From contig NZ_ARVW01000001.1 in the NCBI RefSeq assembly GCF_000384315.1, positions 4,898,157 to 4,962,156 of the forward strand: a stretch of 64,000 nucleotides of DNA, given 5' to 3'. The notes beneath the pieces were generated by a model. It was given only the letters and a program-made list of their open reading frames with translations, had not been told where the DNA came from and searched no databases. Positions 46,502 to 58,244 of the stretch are shown in pieces. The stretch is from Amycolatopsis nigrescens CSC17Ta-90 (GTDB taxonomy: Bacteria > Actinomycetota > Actinomycetes > Mycobacteriales > Pseudonocardiaceae). Made by a program: the position numbers and the translations under genes. Position 1 is the first letter of the stretch, and the number at the start of each line of letters is the position of its first letter.

Positions 46502-48229
46502 ATGAAGTCCCGCCTGATCGCCTTCGGCAAGGCCGGCAGGTCACTGGTACGCCTGACCGGCCGCGTGGTGGCGTTCGGCAGGCGCCGTTCGGTCGCGTTC
46601 AGCGAGCTGTGGCGGCATTCGCTGCAGTTCCGCGTCACCATCTCCACCCTGGCGCTGTCCTCGGCCGTGGTCTTCGTGCTGGGCATGGTGCTGCAGAACC
46701 AGATCACCGACCGGCTGATCGACACCAAGGAAAACGCGGCGATCGAGCAGACCAAGACGGTGGTGGACACCGCCGAGGCGCAGCTGGTCGGCATCGGCGA
46801 CCAGGACTCGCTGGAAAACCGGCTCCGCAACGCGCTGAACAAGATCAGCAGCAGCACTTCGGAACGACCGCAGGGCACGGCCGCCTCCGCGGCCGGCGCG
46901 TTCGAGCCGGTGCTGGCCAGCGGCGGGCCGGACCGGTCCAGTCAGTCGAACGCCTCCGCCGGCCCCTACGAGCGGGTGCCCGATTCGCTCAAGGCGTTCG
47001 TCGAGCGCAACCAGCTGAGCAAGCAGATCCACACCTACGTCGGGCCGACCGGCAGCACCACGTACCTGGTCATCGGCGCCCCGGTGACCAGCAGCGCCCG
47101 TCCGATGCAGCTCTACCTGCTGTTCCCGCTCACCGCCGAGCAGAACACCGTCTCCACCGTGCAGAACACCCTGCTGGTCGGCGGCATGGTGCTGCTGGTG
47201 CTGCTGGCCGGGATCAGCAACCTGGTCACCAGGCAGGTGGTCCGCCCGGTGCGCCGGGCCGCGGCGGCGGCCGAGCAGTTCGCCAGCGGTGACCTCGACC
47301 AGCGGCTCGCCGTGCTCGGCGAAGACGACCTCGCCAAGCTCGCGGTGTCCTACAACGAGATGGCCGCGAGCATCCAGCGCCAGATCCGCCAGCTCGAGGA
47401 GTTCGGCACCCTGCAGCGGCGGTTCACCTCGGACGTCTCGCACGAGCTGCGCACCCCGCTGACCACCGTGCGGATGGCCGCCGACGTGCTGCACGCCTCG
47501 CGCGAGCAGTTCCCGGCCGGCCTCGCCAGGTCCACCGAACTGCTGGTGGACGAGCTGGATCGGTTCGAGGCGCTGCTCGGCGACCTGCTGGAGATCAGCA
47601 GGCTGGACGCCGGGGTGGAGGAACTGGTGGCCGAGCTGATCGACGTCCGCCCGATCGCGCGGCGCGCGGTGGAGCAGGTCCGGGTGATCGCCGGTACCGC
47701 GGGCGCCGCGATCGAACTGGAGCTGCCGGAGGAGGAGGAGGCCGCCGCCGAGGTGGACGCCCGGCGGGTGGAACGCATCCTGCGCAACCTGCTGGCGAAC
47801 GCGGTGGACCACAGCGAAGGCGCGCCCATCTGGCTGCGGGTGGCGGTGAACGAGCACGCGGTCGCGGTGACCGTGCGGGACTACGGGGTCGGGCTGCGCT
47901 CCGGCGAGGCGGATCTGGTGTTCAACAGGTTCTGGCGGGCGGACCCGTCCCGCAACCGGCGGACCGGCGGCACCGGTCTCGGCCTGGCGATCAGCCACGA
48001 GGACGCGCGGCTGCACGGCGGGGCGCTCGAGGCGTGGGGCGCGCCGGGACAGGGCGCCTGCTTCCGGCTGGTGCTGCCGAGGCAGCAGGGTGTGCCGTTC
48101 GAGGAGAGCCCGCTGTCGCTGCCACCGGAGGACGTCACGCCGGAGAGCGGGACCAACGGCCACTCCTACCTCGGCCCGGTGGTCGAGCAGCCGGAACTGG
48201 CCGCGATCACGCAGAAGGAGGACGGGTGA
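46502..48229 (+). CDS. mtrB: Sensor histidine kinase MtrB
   Basis: The 575-residue kinase has membrane segments near residues 45-63 and 217-238 around an extracytoplasmic domain with a Ser/Ala-rich insertion, then HAMP, HisKA with His314 in VSHELRTPLTT, and HATPase ([29 protein letters not shown]). ATG at 46502 lies 44 bases after mtrA. The stop overlaps the lpqB GTG. The protein partners with MtrA, and in mycobacteria LpqB modulates its activity. Confidence 0.95.
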   Translation: MKSRLIAFGKAGRSLVRLTGRVVAFGRRRSVAFSELWRHSLQFRVTISTLALSSAVVFVLGMVLQNQITDRLIDTKENAAIEQTKTVVDTAEAQLVGIGDQDSLENRLRNALNKISSSTSERPQGTAASAAGAFEPVLASGGPDRSSQSNASAGPYERVPDSLKAFVERNQLSKQIHTYVGPTGSTTYLVIGAPVTSSARPMQLYLLFPLTAEQNTVSTVQNTLLVGGMVLLVLLAGISNLVTRQVVRPVRRAAAAAEQFASGDLDQRLAVLGEDDLAKLAVSYNEMAASIQRQIRQLEEFGTLQRRFTSDVSHELRTPLTTVRMAADVLHASREQFPAGLARSTELLVDELDRFEALLGDLLEISRLDAGVEELVAELIDVRPIARRAVEQVRVIAGTAGAAIELELPEEEEAAAEVDARRVERILRNLLANAVDHSEGAPIWLRVAVNEHAVAVTVRDYGVGLRSGEADLVFNRFWRADPSRNRRTGGTGLGLAISHEDARLHGGALEAWGAPGQGACFRLVLPRQQGVPFEESPLSLPPEDVTPESGTNGHSYLGPVVEQPELAAITQKEDG

Positions 48230-49971
48230 GCCGGGTGAGCTGTCGGAAGAGGACGCGCCTTGCCGTGCTGCTCGGTTGCGTGCTGCTGGTCGCCGGCTGC
48301 GCGAACGTGCCGCAGGAGTCGCAGCCGCAGGTGGTGCCCGGCGACCGGCTCGCCCCGTCGGCGGACATCCCGGAACCGCAGAAGGGCCTGGACGCTCTCG
48401 ACGTGGTGCGGAACTTCGTGCACGCCAGCGCACTGCCGGTGACCGACAACGCCCGCGTCTACCTGAACGAGGCGGCCAGGAAGTCCTGGTCGCCGACCAA
48501 GAGCATGACCGTGATCGAGGACCGGTTCGACACCGTGTACGGAGCCAGCAATCAGCTGCCGCCCGACCCGGACGAGCAGGTGGTGTTGCTGCGCGGCTTC
48601 ACCATCGGCAACGTGGCCCCGGACAGTGCGTTCATCCCGACCAAGGGCGACTACCGGCTGCCGGTGACGCTGCGCAAGCAGGCCGGCGGGGAATGGCGGA
48701 TCGTGGACCCGCCGGGCGGGCTGGTGATCACCGAAAACGACTTCACCCAGAACTACTTCCGGGTGCCGCTGTACTTCTTCGCGCAGGACTCGAACGCGCT
48801 GGTGCTCGATCTGCGTTACGTGCCGAGCAAACCGCAGGCCGGCCTGGCCGGTCGGGTGGTGGACCTGCTGATCCGCGGGCCGTCGAGCGGACTGGCCGGC
48901 GCGGTCCGCAGCCCGCTCGGTGATCAGGCCGCGACCGAGTCGAACGTGAAGGGCGAGGCGGACGGCGCGCTGGTGGTGCCGTTGACCGGTGTCGACGGGT
49001 ACAGCGTGGAGCAGAAGAAGCTGATCGCGGCCCAGCTCGTGCTCTCCCTGCAGAGCGTGACCACCAGCCGGGTCCGGCTGCTCTCCGACGGCAAGCCGCT
49101 GATCGACGGGGAGGACGCCGACTGGCTGCCCAGCGACCTGCCCTCCTACGGGACGCAGGCGTCGCCTAGCTTCGACCTGCCCGGCCTGATGGTGGTGAAC
49201 GGGAGGATCCGCTCGTTGGAGGACAACGCGCCGATCCCGGGGCCGGTCGGTTCCGGCGCCTACCAGGTGCTCAAGGCAGCCCAGTCGCTGGACGGCAAGC
49301 AGCTGGCGATCGTGGAGAGCGTGGACGGCCAGCAGCGGCTGCGGATCGGCGAGTTCGGCCGGGACGCGCAGTCCGCCGAACTGCAGAACGGCACCCTGAC
49401 CAGGCCGACCTGGCGGCCGACCAGTGGCAGTTCCGGCGAGGTGTGGTCGGTGGTGGACGGGGTGCAGGTGGTCCGGGTGCAGCGCAACCCGGACAACAAG
49501 TGGGTCCCGCAGGCGGTGATCGCGGACGAGATCACCTCGCTCGGCACGATCACCGCGCTGCGGCTGTCCAGGGACGGCAGCAGGGCGGCGGTGGTCGTCG
49601 GCGGCCAGCTGGTGATCGCGGCCGTGGTGCGAACCCAGGACTCGGTGATGCTGCGGGAACCGCGGGTGCTCAAGGGCGGGGACCTGGCCGGGGTCGAGGA
49701 CGTGGACTGGCTGAGCCAGGACACCGTGGTGGTGGCCACCTCATCGGCGTCGCTGCCGGTGGCGAAGCTGCCCATCGACGGGCTGCGGATGGACCCGTTC
49801 AACAGCTCGAACCTGACCCAGCCGGTGCGCGCGATCGCGGCCGCGCCGGGCAGCCGGATCGTGGTGGCCGACAGCAGCGGGCTGTGGACCGCGTCGTCGG
49901 ACGTCGGTGAGGTGTGGCGGCCCCATCCGCACAGCCCGAGTTCCAACGCTTACCCGTTCTACCCTGGCTGA
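48226..49971 (+). CDS. lpqB: Lipoprotein LpqB
   Basis: The 581-residue lipoprotein has lipobox LVAGC with Cys25, a GerMN domain (about residues 190-300: LVLDLRYVPSKPQAGLAGRVVDLLIRG-like region) and a C-terminal LpqB beta-propeller domain. Members act with MtrA-MtrB in envelope and division control. GTG at 48226 overlaps mtrB by four bases; GTG 48235 is an alternative. The extracytoplasmic parts probably contact MtrB. Confidence 0.94.
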   Translation: MSRVSCRKRTRLAVLLGCVLLVAGCANVPQESQPQVVPGDRLAPSADIPEPQKGLDALDVVRNFVHASALPVTDNARVYLNEAARKSWSPTKSMTVIEDRFDTVYGASNQLPPDPDEQVVLLRGFTIGNVAPDSAFIPTKGDYRLPVTLRKQAGGEWRIVDPPGGLVITENDFTQNYFRVPLYFFAQDSNALVLDLRYVPSKPQAGLAGRVVDLLIRGPSSGLAGAVRSPLGDQAATESNVKGEADGALVVPLTGVDGYSVEQKKLIAAQLVLSLQSVTTSRVRLLSDGKPLIDGEDADWLPSDLPSYGTQASPSFDLPGLMVVNGRIRSLEDNAPIPGPVGSGAYQVLKAAQSLDGKQLAIVESVDGQQRLRIGEFGRDAQSAELQNGTLTRPTWRPTSGSSGEVWSVVDGVQVVRVQRNPDNKWVPQAVIADEITSLGTITALRLSRDGSRAAVVVGGQLVIAAVVRTQDSVMLREPRVLKGGDLAGVEDVDWLSQDTVVVATSSASLPVAKLPIDGLRMDPFNSSNLTQPVRAIAAAPGSRIVVADSSGLWTASSDVGEVWRPHPHSPSSNAYPFYPG

Positions 49972-50050
49972 GGCTGAAGCGACCGAAGCAAAGGGACCTC
50001 TCGTTCGGTCCGGCGCCGAAACCGTCGGTGCCGGTCCGCATGCTGGCCGG

Positions 50051-50716
50051 ATGCCGAACCTGCTGCGCGGGACACTGGACCTGCTGCTGCCGTCGAACTG
50101 CGCGGGCTGCGGGGCGCCCGGCGCGGCCTGCTGCCCGGACTGCCTGGCGGCCTTCCGGCTGCCGCGCCCGGTGTCGCGCGGGCCGACCGCCGGTGTCGTC
50201 CCGGTCTACGCGCTGGCGGCCTACCGCGGTGTCGCACGGCGGCTGGTGCTGGCCTACAAGGAGCGCGGCAGGCGCGATCTCGCCGGTCCGCTCGGGGCCG
50301 CGCTGGCCGGGGTGCTGCCCAACCTGTCGGAGGTCGAGCCTTCCGGCCAGTGGTGGCTGGTGCCAGTGCCGTCCCGGCGCACCGCCGCGCGGAAACGAGG
50401 CGGTCAGCATCTGACCGTGTTGGCACACCGGTGCGCGGCGGCACTGGCCGCTGCCGGCCGCACGGCCGCGGTCGCGCCCGCCCTGCGGCTGCGCTCCGGT
50501 GCCAGGGACGCGGTCGGGCTCACGCCGGAGCAGCGGGCGGCGAACCTGGCAGGGCGGCTGCTGCCGGCCCGGCGCGGGCTGCCGCCGCCGGGGTCGGCCG
50601 TGGTGCTGCTCGACGACGTGGTCACCACCGGGGCGACCATCGCAGCCGGGACGGCGGCACTGGCCGCGGCCGGGTACCGGGTGTCCGCCGCGCTGACGCT
50701 GACCGCCGCCGGCTGA
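50051..50716 (+). CDS. ComF-family phosphoribosyltransferase-like protein
   Basis: The 221-residue protein has an N-terminal zinc-finger (Cys17, Cys20, Cys28, Cys31), an arginine-rich middle, and a PRTase fold ending in the PRPP-binding motif VVLLDDVVTTGAT. Relatives include ComF of competence systems and the gene that follows lpqB in mycobacteria. ATG at 50051 puts the Cys motif near the N-terminus; the region upstream reads open but overlaps lpqB. There are no other competence genes in the window, so DNA uptake should not be assumed. Confidence 0.82.
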   Translation: MPNLLRGTLDLLLPSNCAGCGAPGAACCPDCLAAFRLPRPVSRGPTAGVVPVYALAAYRGVARRLVLAYKERGRRDLAGPLGAALAGVLPNLSEVEPSGQWWLVPVPSRRTAARKRGGQHLTVLAHRCAAALAAAGRTAAVAPALRLRSGARDAVGLTPEQRAANLAGRLLPARRGLPPPGSAVVLLDDVVTTGATIAAGTAALAAAGYRVSAALTLTAAG

Positions 50717-51257
50717 GCGCGGTCACCTACACGGGTGGCCTTGGCTCGGGAACGTGCGGACCGGGGTAGCCGTTGTCGGGATATGCGGCTCGTCATGTCA
50801 GACGGAGAAAACGCACGAACGCCGCCCGGTGCCACCGGGGTGGCGGAGACAGCGGGCCGCATGATCACGCTCGGCCGTCCTCGGGCGTTGTCGAGCGGCT
50901 GTCAAGGTGAAAACAGGCCGGAAATCCTGCTCCGAACGGGTAAGGCCGAAGGTCGTGAAGCGGGTCTACCGCTGCGTACGGTGACCACCTCTCACTTGTT
51001 GACATCCCCCGCCTCGGGGGCTGTTGTGATCGGCATTACCCGGCTAACGTGCTCCGCTATCAGCCAATGCCGGCCGGCAGGGAGGTGATCAGCCTTATGA
51101 CCCTGGCGCCGGAGGAGCGCTGATTGCTCGGCGGTCCGTTATGAGACGTCTTGACACCGCCGAAAACCATCACCGCCCACCTTCGGGCATTACCCCGATT
51201 TCACCGGCGCCGCAGTGCACCAAGAGCTCGCAGTTATCTCAGCGAGGGAGGTCGTGT
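50717..51257. other. 541-base gap before hpf
   Basis: No convincing protein gene is present. TTGACA at 50999-51004 is followed by the palindrome CCCCCG-CCT-CGGGGG (51006-51020) and a weak -10-like TGTTGT at 51022-51027; the palindrome fills the promoter spacer. A short frame (ATG ACC CTG, 8 codons) near 51096 has a Shine-Dalgarno-like GGGAGG upstream, but is too short to support. The region probably forms a long, regulated hpf leader. Confidence 0.4.
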
Positions 51258-51959
51258 ATGGACATCGTGGTTAAAGGTCGCAACGTGGAGGTGCCTGAGC
51301 ATTATCGGGCGCATGTCAGCGAAAAGCTGGCACGACTGGAGCGCTACGACAAGAAGGTCATCCGTTACGACGTGGAGCTCTTCCACGAGCCCAACAGGCG
51401 GCAGTCCAAGAACTGCCAGCGCGTCGAGATCACTGGTAAGGGCAAAGGCCCGGCTGTACGAGCGGAAGCATGCGCGGGCGACTTCTACGCCGCGCTCGAC
51501 GCTGCGGTGAACAAAATGGAGAACCGGCTGCGCAAGATGCACGACCGGCGGCGGGTGCACTACGGGCGTCGGTGCCCGGAGTCGGTGGCCGAAGCCACCT
51601 CGGCACCCGCGATCGGGGGCGGATCGGCCCCAATGGACAACGGCATGCGCCCGGCGACGGCGGGTACCGCGGTACTGGAGGCACCCGCGCCGCCCGAGGT
51701 CGAGCCGATGAACGGCATCGCGCCCGAAGAAATCGAGCTGCCACAGCAGCGCTGGGACGATGGTGTGGTCGAGCACCAGCCCGGCCGCATCGTCCGCGAG
51801 AAACAACACGCCGCGGACCCCATGACCGTCGACCAGGCTCTCTACGAGATGGAGCTGGTCGGCCACGATTTCTATCTCTTCAATGACTCCGACGCCGGCA
51901 GGCCGAGCGTCGTCTACCGCAGGAAGGGCTTCGACTACGGCGTGATCAGGCTGGGCTGA
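51258..51959 (+). CDS. hpf: Long-form ribosome hibernation promoting factor
   Basis: The 233-residue protein has an N-terminal S30AE domain (residues 1-105, MDIVVKGRNVEVPEHYRAHV at the start) that binds the decoding centre, a variable linker, and a C-terminal dimerisation domain (about 170-232, VDQALYEMELVGHDFYLF). Long HPF pairs two 70S ribosomes into inactive 100S particles under stress. ATG at 51258 follows GAGGGAGG. A strong terminator follows. It lies between the comF-like gene and secA, as in mycobacteria. Confidence 0.93.
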   Translation: MDIVVKGRNVEVPEHYRAHVSEKLARLERYDKKVIRYDVELFHEPNRRQSKNCQRVEITGKGKGPAVRAEACAGDFYAALDAAVNKMENRLRKMHDRRRVHYGRRCPESVAEATSAPAIGGGSAPMDNGMRPATAGTAVLEAPAPPEVEPMNGIAPEEIELPQQRWDDGVVEHQPGRIVREKQHAADPMTVDQALYEMELVGHDFYLFNDSDAGRPSVVYRRKGFDYGVIRLG

Positions 51960-51976
51960 CCCCTGATCCAGACCCC

Positions 51977-52013
51977 CGGCGGCCCGTATGCACTCGCATA
52001 CGGGCCGCCGTTT
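51977..52013 (+). terminator. Intrinsic terminator after hpf
   Basis: CGGCGGCCCGTATG (51977-51990) pairs perfectly with 51997-52010 around CACTCG and is followed by TTT. It lies 17 bases after the hpf stop and separates hpf from secA. Confidence 0.8.
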
Positions 52014-52157
52014 CGTCCGTGCCAGGACGGTGCGTGCGTGAACCTGCTGCTCTTCCCTACGATGGGGGGCAGCGCGCGACCGGTCTGCCTGGTTGCGTGG
52101 AACAGACTGCCCGGGGCCGGCTCGGGTGCGACGAATTGAGCTAGTGAGGTCGACCGG

Positions 52158-54956
<2,799 letters not shown>

Positions 54957-54972
54957 ACCCCCGCTCGAACGA

Positions 54973-55021
54973 GCCCAATGTGACGTTCGGTGTCTTCTAT
55001 TGGCCGAACGTCACGTTGGGC
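54973..55021. repeat. Palindromic repeat, family C copy 1
   Basis: GCCCAATGTGACGTTCGG (54973-54990) pairs with 55004-55021 over 18 positions, one a G-U pair, around a 13-base loop. It is situated between convergent secA and the Rv3235-like gene. The left flank GAACGA also recurs in the copy at the window end. Confidence 0.8.
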
Positions 55022-55041
55022 CGTTTCGTTTCCGGCCGGGT

Positions 55042-55518
55042 TCAGCGGGGGCGGCCCTGGGTGAGCAGTGCGAACGAGGTGCAGCGCCAGCGGTCCTCGG
55101 AGCGTTCCAGCCTGGCTGCGACGGCCATCGTGCGGCGGCCGGCGCGTACGGTGCCGCAGGCCTCGATGGCGGCCGGCGCGGGGCGGCTGGCGCGGACCGA
55201 GCCGAGCAGGTAGCGCTCGCCGGTGGTCTTCGGTTCGGCCAGCAGCCGCTGGTAGAGCCGCGGGTCCACCAGGTTCCGCAGCTGCGCGGGCGGCCTGCTG
55301 CCTTCGCGGACTTCGAGGATGGCGTTCAGCAGCTGCCGCAGGAACCGCTGTTCCGGCCCGGGACCGGGCGGCTCGGCCGTGCGCCCGGTGCGGCGGCGGG
55401 GCGTGCCGAGCGACAGGTCGAGCTCGAGCTGGCCTCGGGCGGCCGCCGGCGGGCCGGGGACCGGCCTGTTCGGTTCGTAGGGTGTGAGCGAGCGCAGGCT
55501 GGTTTCGATGGTCCGCAC
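55042..55518 (-). CDS. Rv3235-family protein
   Basis: The 158-residue protein has a disordered, Pro/Arg-rich N-terminal half and a folded C-terminal half (ILEVREGSRPPAQLRNLVDPRLYQRL and MAVAARLERSEDRWRCTSFALL), the layout of the actinobacterial Rv3235 family found downstream of secA. It lacks a signal peptide and membrane segments. ATG or GTG placement at 55518 is probable but unverified. Function unknown. Confidence 0.7.
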   Translation of the reverse strand: MRTIETSLRSLTPYEPNRPVPGPPAAARGQLELDLSLGTPRRRTGRTAEPPGPGPEQRFLRQLLNAILEVREGSRPPAQLRNLVDPRLYQRLLAEPKTTGERYLLGSVRASRPAPAAIEACGTVRAGRRTMAVAARLERSEDRWRCTSFALLTQGRPR

Positions 55519-55676
55519 GTGAGTCCCCCGGATTCGCGTCGCCGGGCCACCTTGACCCGTGCCGATCTCTAGAGGCTCGGGCCGCCCGAATCCGGTCGAA
55601 CACCGCCTGACCTGGTGAAATTCGGGTTTCGATGTATCTGCGGCGGGTGCCGGCCGGACCCGCTAGCCTCGGGGTC

Positions 55677-56063
55677 GTGCTGAAGGCGCTGGTGCTGGAC
55701 TACGCCGGGGTGCTCACCGATCCGGACGCGGCCGAGCTGTTCGACGCCGTGCTGGAGTTGCGGGACCGCGGCGTTCCCACGGCGCTGCTTTCCAACGCGG
55801 CGGGCGGTTCCGGTGAGGTCAAACGCAGGTTTTCGCGGTACTTCGACGCGGTGGTCTTCTCCGGCGAGGTCGGGGTGGCCAAACCGGATCCGCGGATCTA
55901 CCTGCTGACCGCGGGTCTGCTCGGGGTGCCCGCGGACAGCTGCGTGTTCGTGGACGACTCCGCGGTCAACGTGGCGGGTGCGGTGGCGGCCGGCATGACC
56001 GGGGTGCGGCACAGTTCGGTCACCGGGACGCTCAGCGAGCTGAGGGTGCTGCTGCCCGCCTGA
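55677..56063 (+). CDS. Small HAD-superfamily hydrolase
   Basis: The 128-residue protein has motif I LDYAGVLTD (nucleophile Asp8, with Ala10 where phosphatases have Asp), motif II LLSNAA, motif III VAKPDPRIY and motif IV VFVDDSAVNV. It lacks a cap domain, being about half the length of most HAD-IA proteins. With Ala10 it may be a weak phosphatase or specialised. GTG at 55677 is the likely start. Its last 32 bases overlap the 3' end of the convergent methyltransferase gene. Confidence 0.82.
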   Translation: MLKALVLDYAGVLTDPDAAELFDAVLELRDRGVPTALLSNAAGGSGEVKRRFSRYFDAVVFSGEVGVAKPDPRIYLLTAGLLGVPADSCVFVDDSAVNVAGAVAAGMTGVRHSSVTGTLSELRVLLPA

Positions 56064-56802
56064 CCAGCTCGAAGGACAGCACGGCCGCCGCGGCCGAAAC
56101 GTTCAGCGACTCCACCTCGCCCGGCATCGGGATGGACAGCCAGCCGGTGACCTTGGCGGCGACCTCTTCGCTGACGCCCTCGGTCTCGCCGCCCAGCACG
56201 AACGCGGCCCGCTTCGGCAGCTCCACGTCGAACAACGAGCGGTTCGACGACGCGCCCAGCGCGTACAGCCGGTAGCCCGCCGACACCAGCTGCCCGGCCG
56301 CCTCGGCGGCGCTCGCGCAGCGCAGCACCGGCGCGCGGAAGGCCACTCCGGCCGACGCCTTGACCACCATCGGGTCCAGCGCGGCCACCCCGCGCCGGGG
56401 CACCACCACGCCACCGAGCCCGGCCGCGGTGGCGGTGCGCAGGATCATGCCCACGTTGGCCGGGGTGGTGATCCCGTCCAGCAGCAGCACCCGTGCTGGC
56501 GGGCGCCCGGCCAGCGCGTCGGCCAGCGGGCGCATCCTCGGCGCCACCACGTCCGCGAGCACGCCCTGGTCCTGTTTGCCGTTGCCGGCCAGCACTTTCA
56601 CCCGGTGTGCACTGGCCCGCTGCACCCTGACCCCGGCCGACCTGGCCGCCCGCTCGATCTCGGCCGCGTGCTGCCCGCGCACGTGATCGGCCAGGATCAC
56701 CTTGTCGACCTCCAGCGCCGGGTCGCCCAGCGCCTCCAGCACCGGCTTGCGCCCGTACACGGTGAGGAACCGGTCCTTGGGGGAGATCTCGGGGTTGTGC
56801 AC
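56032..56802 (-). CDS. TrmH/SpoU-family RNA methyltransferase
   Basis: The 256-residue protein has an N-terminal RNA-binding L30-like domain and a SpoU SAM-binding knot: VLLLDGITTPANVGMILRTA (motif 1), VLGGETEGVSEEV (motif 2) and IPMPGEVESLNVSAAAAVLSFEL (motif 3). It methylates ribose 2'-OH in rRNA or tRNA; the exact nucleotide is unknown. GTG at 56802 is used. The tail-to-tail overlap with the HAD gene leaves no room for a terminator. Confidence 0.9.
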   Translation of the reverse strand: MHNPEISPKDRFLTVYGRKPVLEALGDPALEVDKVILADHVRGQHAAEIERAARSAGVRVQRASAHRVKVLAGNGKQDQGVLADVVAPRMRPLADALAGRPPARVLLLDGITTPANVGMILRTATAAGLGGVVVPRRGVAALDPMVVKASAGVAFRAPVLRCASAAEAAGQLVSAGYRLYALGASSNRSLFDVELPKRAAFVLGGETEGVSEEVAAKVTGWLSIPMPGEVESLNVSAAAAVLSFELVRRAAAPSAR

Positions 56803-56837
56803 TCCGCCATTACAACAGGGTGTGTCAGGATCACGTT

Positions 56838-58244
56838 ATGCCCGACCGCCTTTCCGCGCTGGACGCGTCGTTCCTGTACTTGGAAGACTCGGCGACGCCG
56901 ATGCACGTCGGCGGGGTGGCCGTGTTCGAACGTCCGCGGGACGGCTTCGACTACGAGCAGCTGCTCGCACTGGTCGGCCAGCGGCTCGGCTACCTGCCCC
57001 GGTACCGGCAGCGGGTGGTCTCGGTGCCGGGCCATCTGGCGCGCCCGGTGTGGGTGGACGACGTGGACTTCGACCTGAGCTATCACGTCCGCCGTTCCGC
57101 GCTGCCCGATCCCGGCAGCGACGAGCAGCTGTTCGACCTGGTGGCCAGGCTGATGTCGCGGCGACTGGACCCGGACCGCCCGCTCTGGGAGGCGTACTTC
57201 GTCGAAGGGCTCGCCGAAGGCAGGGTCGCGCTGATCACCAAGACCCATCAGTCCGTTGTGGACGGTGCGGGCACGATCGAGCTCGGGCAGCTGATCCTGG
57301 ACGGCTCGCCGCAGGAGCGGGAGCCGGTGCAGGACACCTGGACCCCGCGCCGGCGGCCGAGCAGGACCCAGCTGCTGCTGGACGCGGTCAGCGAGACCGT
57401 GCAGCGTCCCGGCGAGCTGGTGGAGAACGTGCGCTCGGCGGCGGCGGACGCGGCCGCCACCGCGGAGAAGGTGGCCGGCGCGGTGGGCGGGGTCGCTTCG
57501 GCGCTGCGCACGGTGGTGCGGCCGGCCCCGGCGGGCCCGCTCAACGTCCGGGTCTCCGGCGGCAGGGTGTTCGCGGTGGTGCGTACCAGGCTGGCGGACT
57601 ACCGCAAGGTGCGGGCCGATCACGGCGGCACGGTGAACGACGTGGTGCTGGCCGCGATCACCGGCGCGCTGCGCGAGTGGCTGCTCTCCCGCGGCTCCAG
57701 CCTCAACCCCGGCAGCACCGTCCGGGCGCTGGTCCCGATGGCGGTGCGTGACGCGGACACCGCCGAGTACGACGGCGCCGGGCTGGTCGGCAACCAGGTC
57801 GCCGCCTACCTGGTGGATCTGCCGGTGGGTGAGGGCAACCCGGTGCTGCGGCTGCAGCACATCGGGCACGCGATGGCCGAGCACCTCGACTCCGGCCGGT
57901 CGGTGGCCGCTCGCGCGCTGCTGCGGGTCGGCGGGTTCGCCCCGGCCACCCTGCACTCGCTCGGCGCCAGGGCGGCGGGCTCGTTCTCCGGCCGGATCTT
58001 CAACCTGGTGATCACCAACTCGCCGGGGCCGCAGGAGCCGCTGTACGCCGGGCCCGCGAAGATGACCGAGATGTTCCCGGTCATCCCGCTGGTCCGCAAC
58101 CAGGCGCTGGCGATCGGGGTAACGTCGTACCACGGCGGTGTCTACTTCGGACTCAACGGCGACCGCAAGGCCGTGTCCGATGTGGACGTGCTGGCCGGGA
58201 TGATCGAAGAGTCGCTCGAAGAACTGAAGGGGGCGCACTGGTGA
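56838..58244 (+). CDS. WS/DGAT-like acyltransferase with altered active site
   Basis: The 468-residue protein belongs to the wax ester synthase/diacylglycerol acyltransferase family: MPDRLSALDASFLYLED start, DPDRPLWEAYFVEGL, a late NLVITNSPGPQEPLY and GLxSYxGxxxFGL-type ending. The catalytic HHxxxDG motif reads HQSVVDG (His137, Gln138, Asp142), so the second, general-base His is replaced. Activity in triacylglycerol synthesis is therefore uncertain. ATG at 56838 is divergent from the methyltransferase gene; the stop overlaps the next gene. Mycobacteria have tgs3-like genes in this neighbourhood. Confidence 0.85.
   Translation: MPDRLSALDASFLYLEDSATPMHVGGVAVFERPRDGFDYEQLLALVGQRLGYLPRYRQRVVSVPGHLARPVWVDDVDFDLSYHVRRSALPDPGSDEQLFDLVARLMSRRLDPDRPLWEAYFVEGLAEGRVALITKTHQSVVDGAGTIELGQLILDGSPQEREPVQDTWTPRRRPSRTQLLLDAVSETVQRPGELVENVRSAAADAAATAEKVAGAVGGVASALRTVVRPAPAGPLNVRVSGGRVFAVVRTRLADYRKVRADHGGTVNDVVLAAITGALREWLLSRGSSLNPGSTVRALVPMAVRDADTAEYDGAGLVGNQVAAYLVDLPVGEGNPVLRLQHIGHAMAEHLDSGRSVAARALLRVGGFAPATLHSLGARAAGSFSGRIFNLVITNSPGPQEPLYAGPAKMTEMFPVIPLVRNQALAIGVTSYHGGVYFGLNGDRKAVSDVDVLAGMIEESLEELKGAHW

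Noticed and set aside
50051..50716. Natural competence system suggested by the ComF-like gene
   Set aside because: ComF-type phosphoribosyltransferases are widespread in non-competent bacteria and no other competence gene is in the window.
50735..51088. 117-codon frame in the gap before hpf
   Set aside because: No ribosome site, no family resemblance, and composition unlike the neighbouring proteins.
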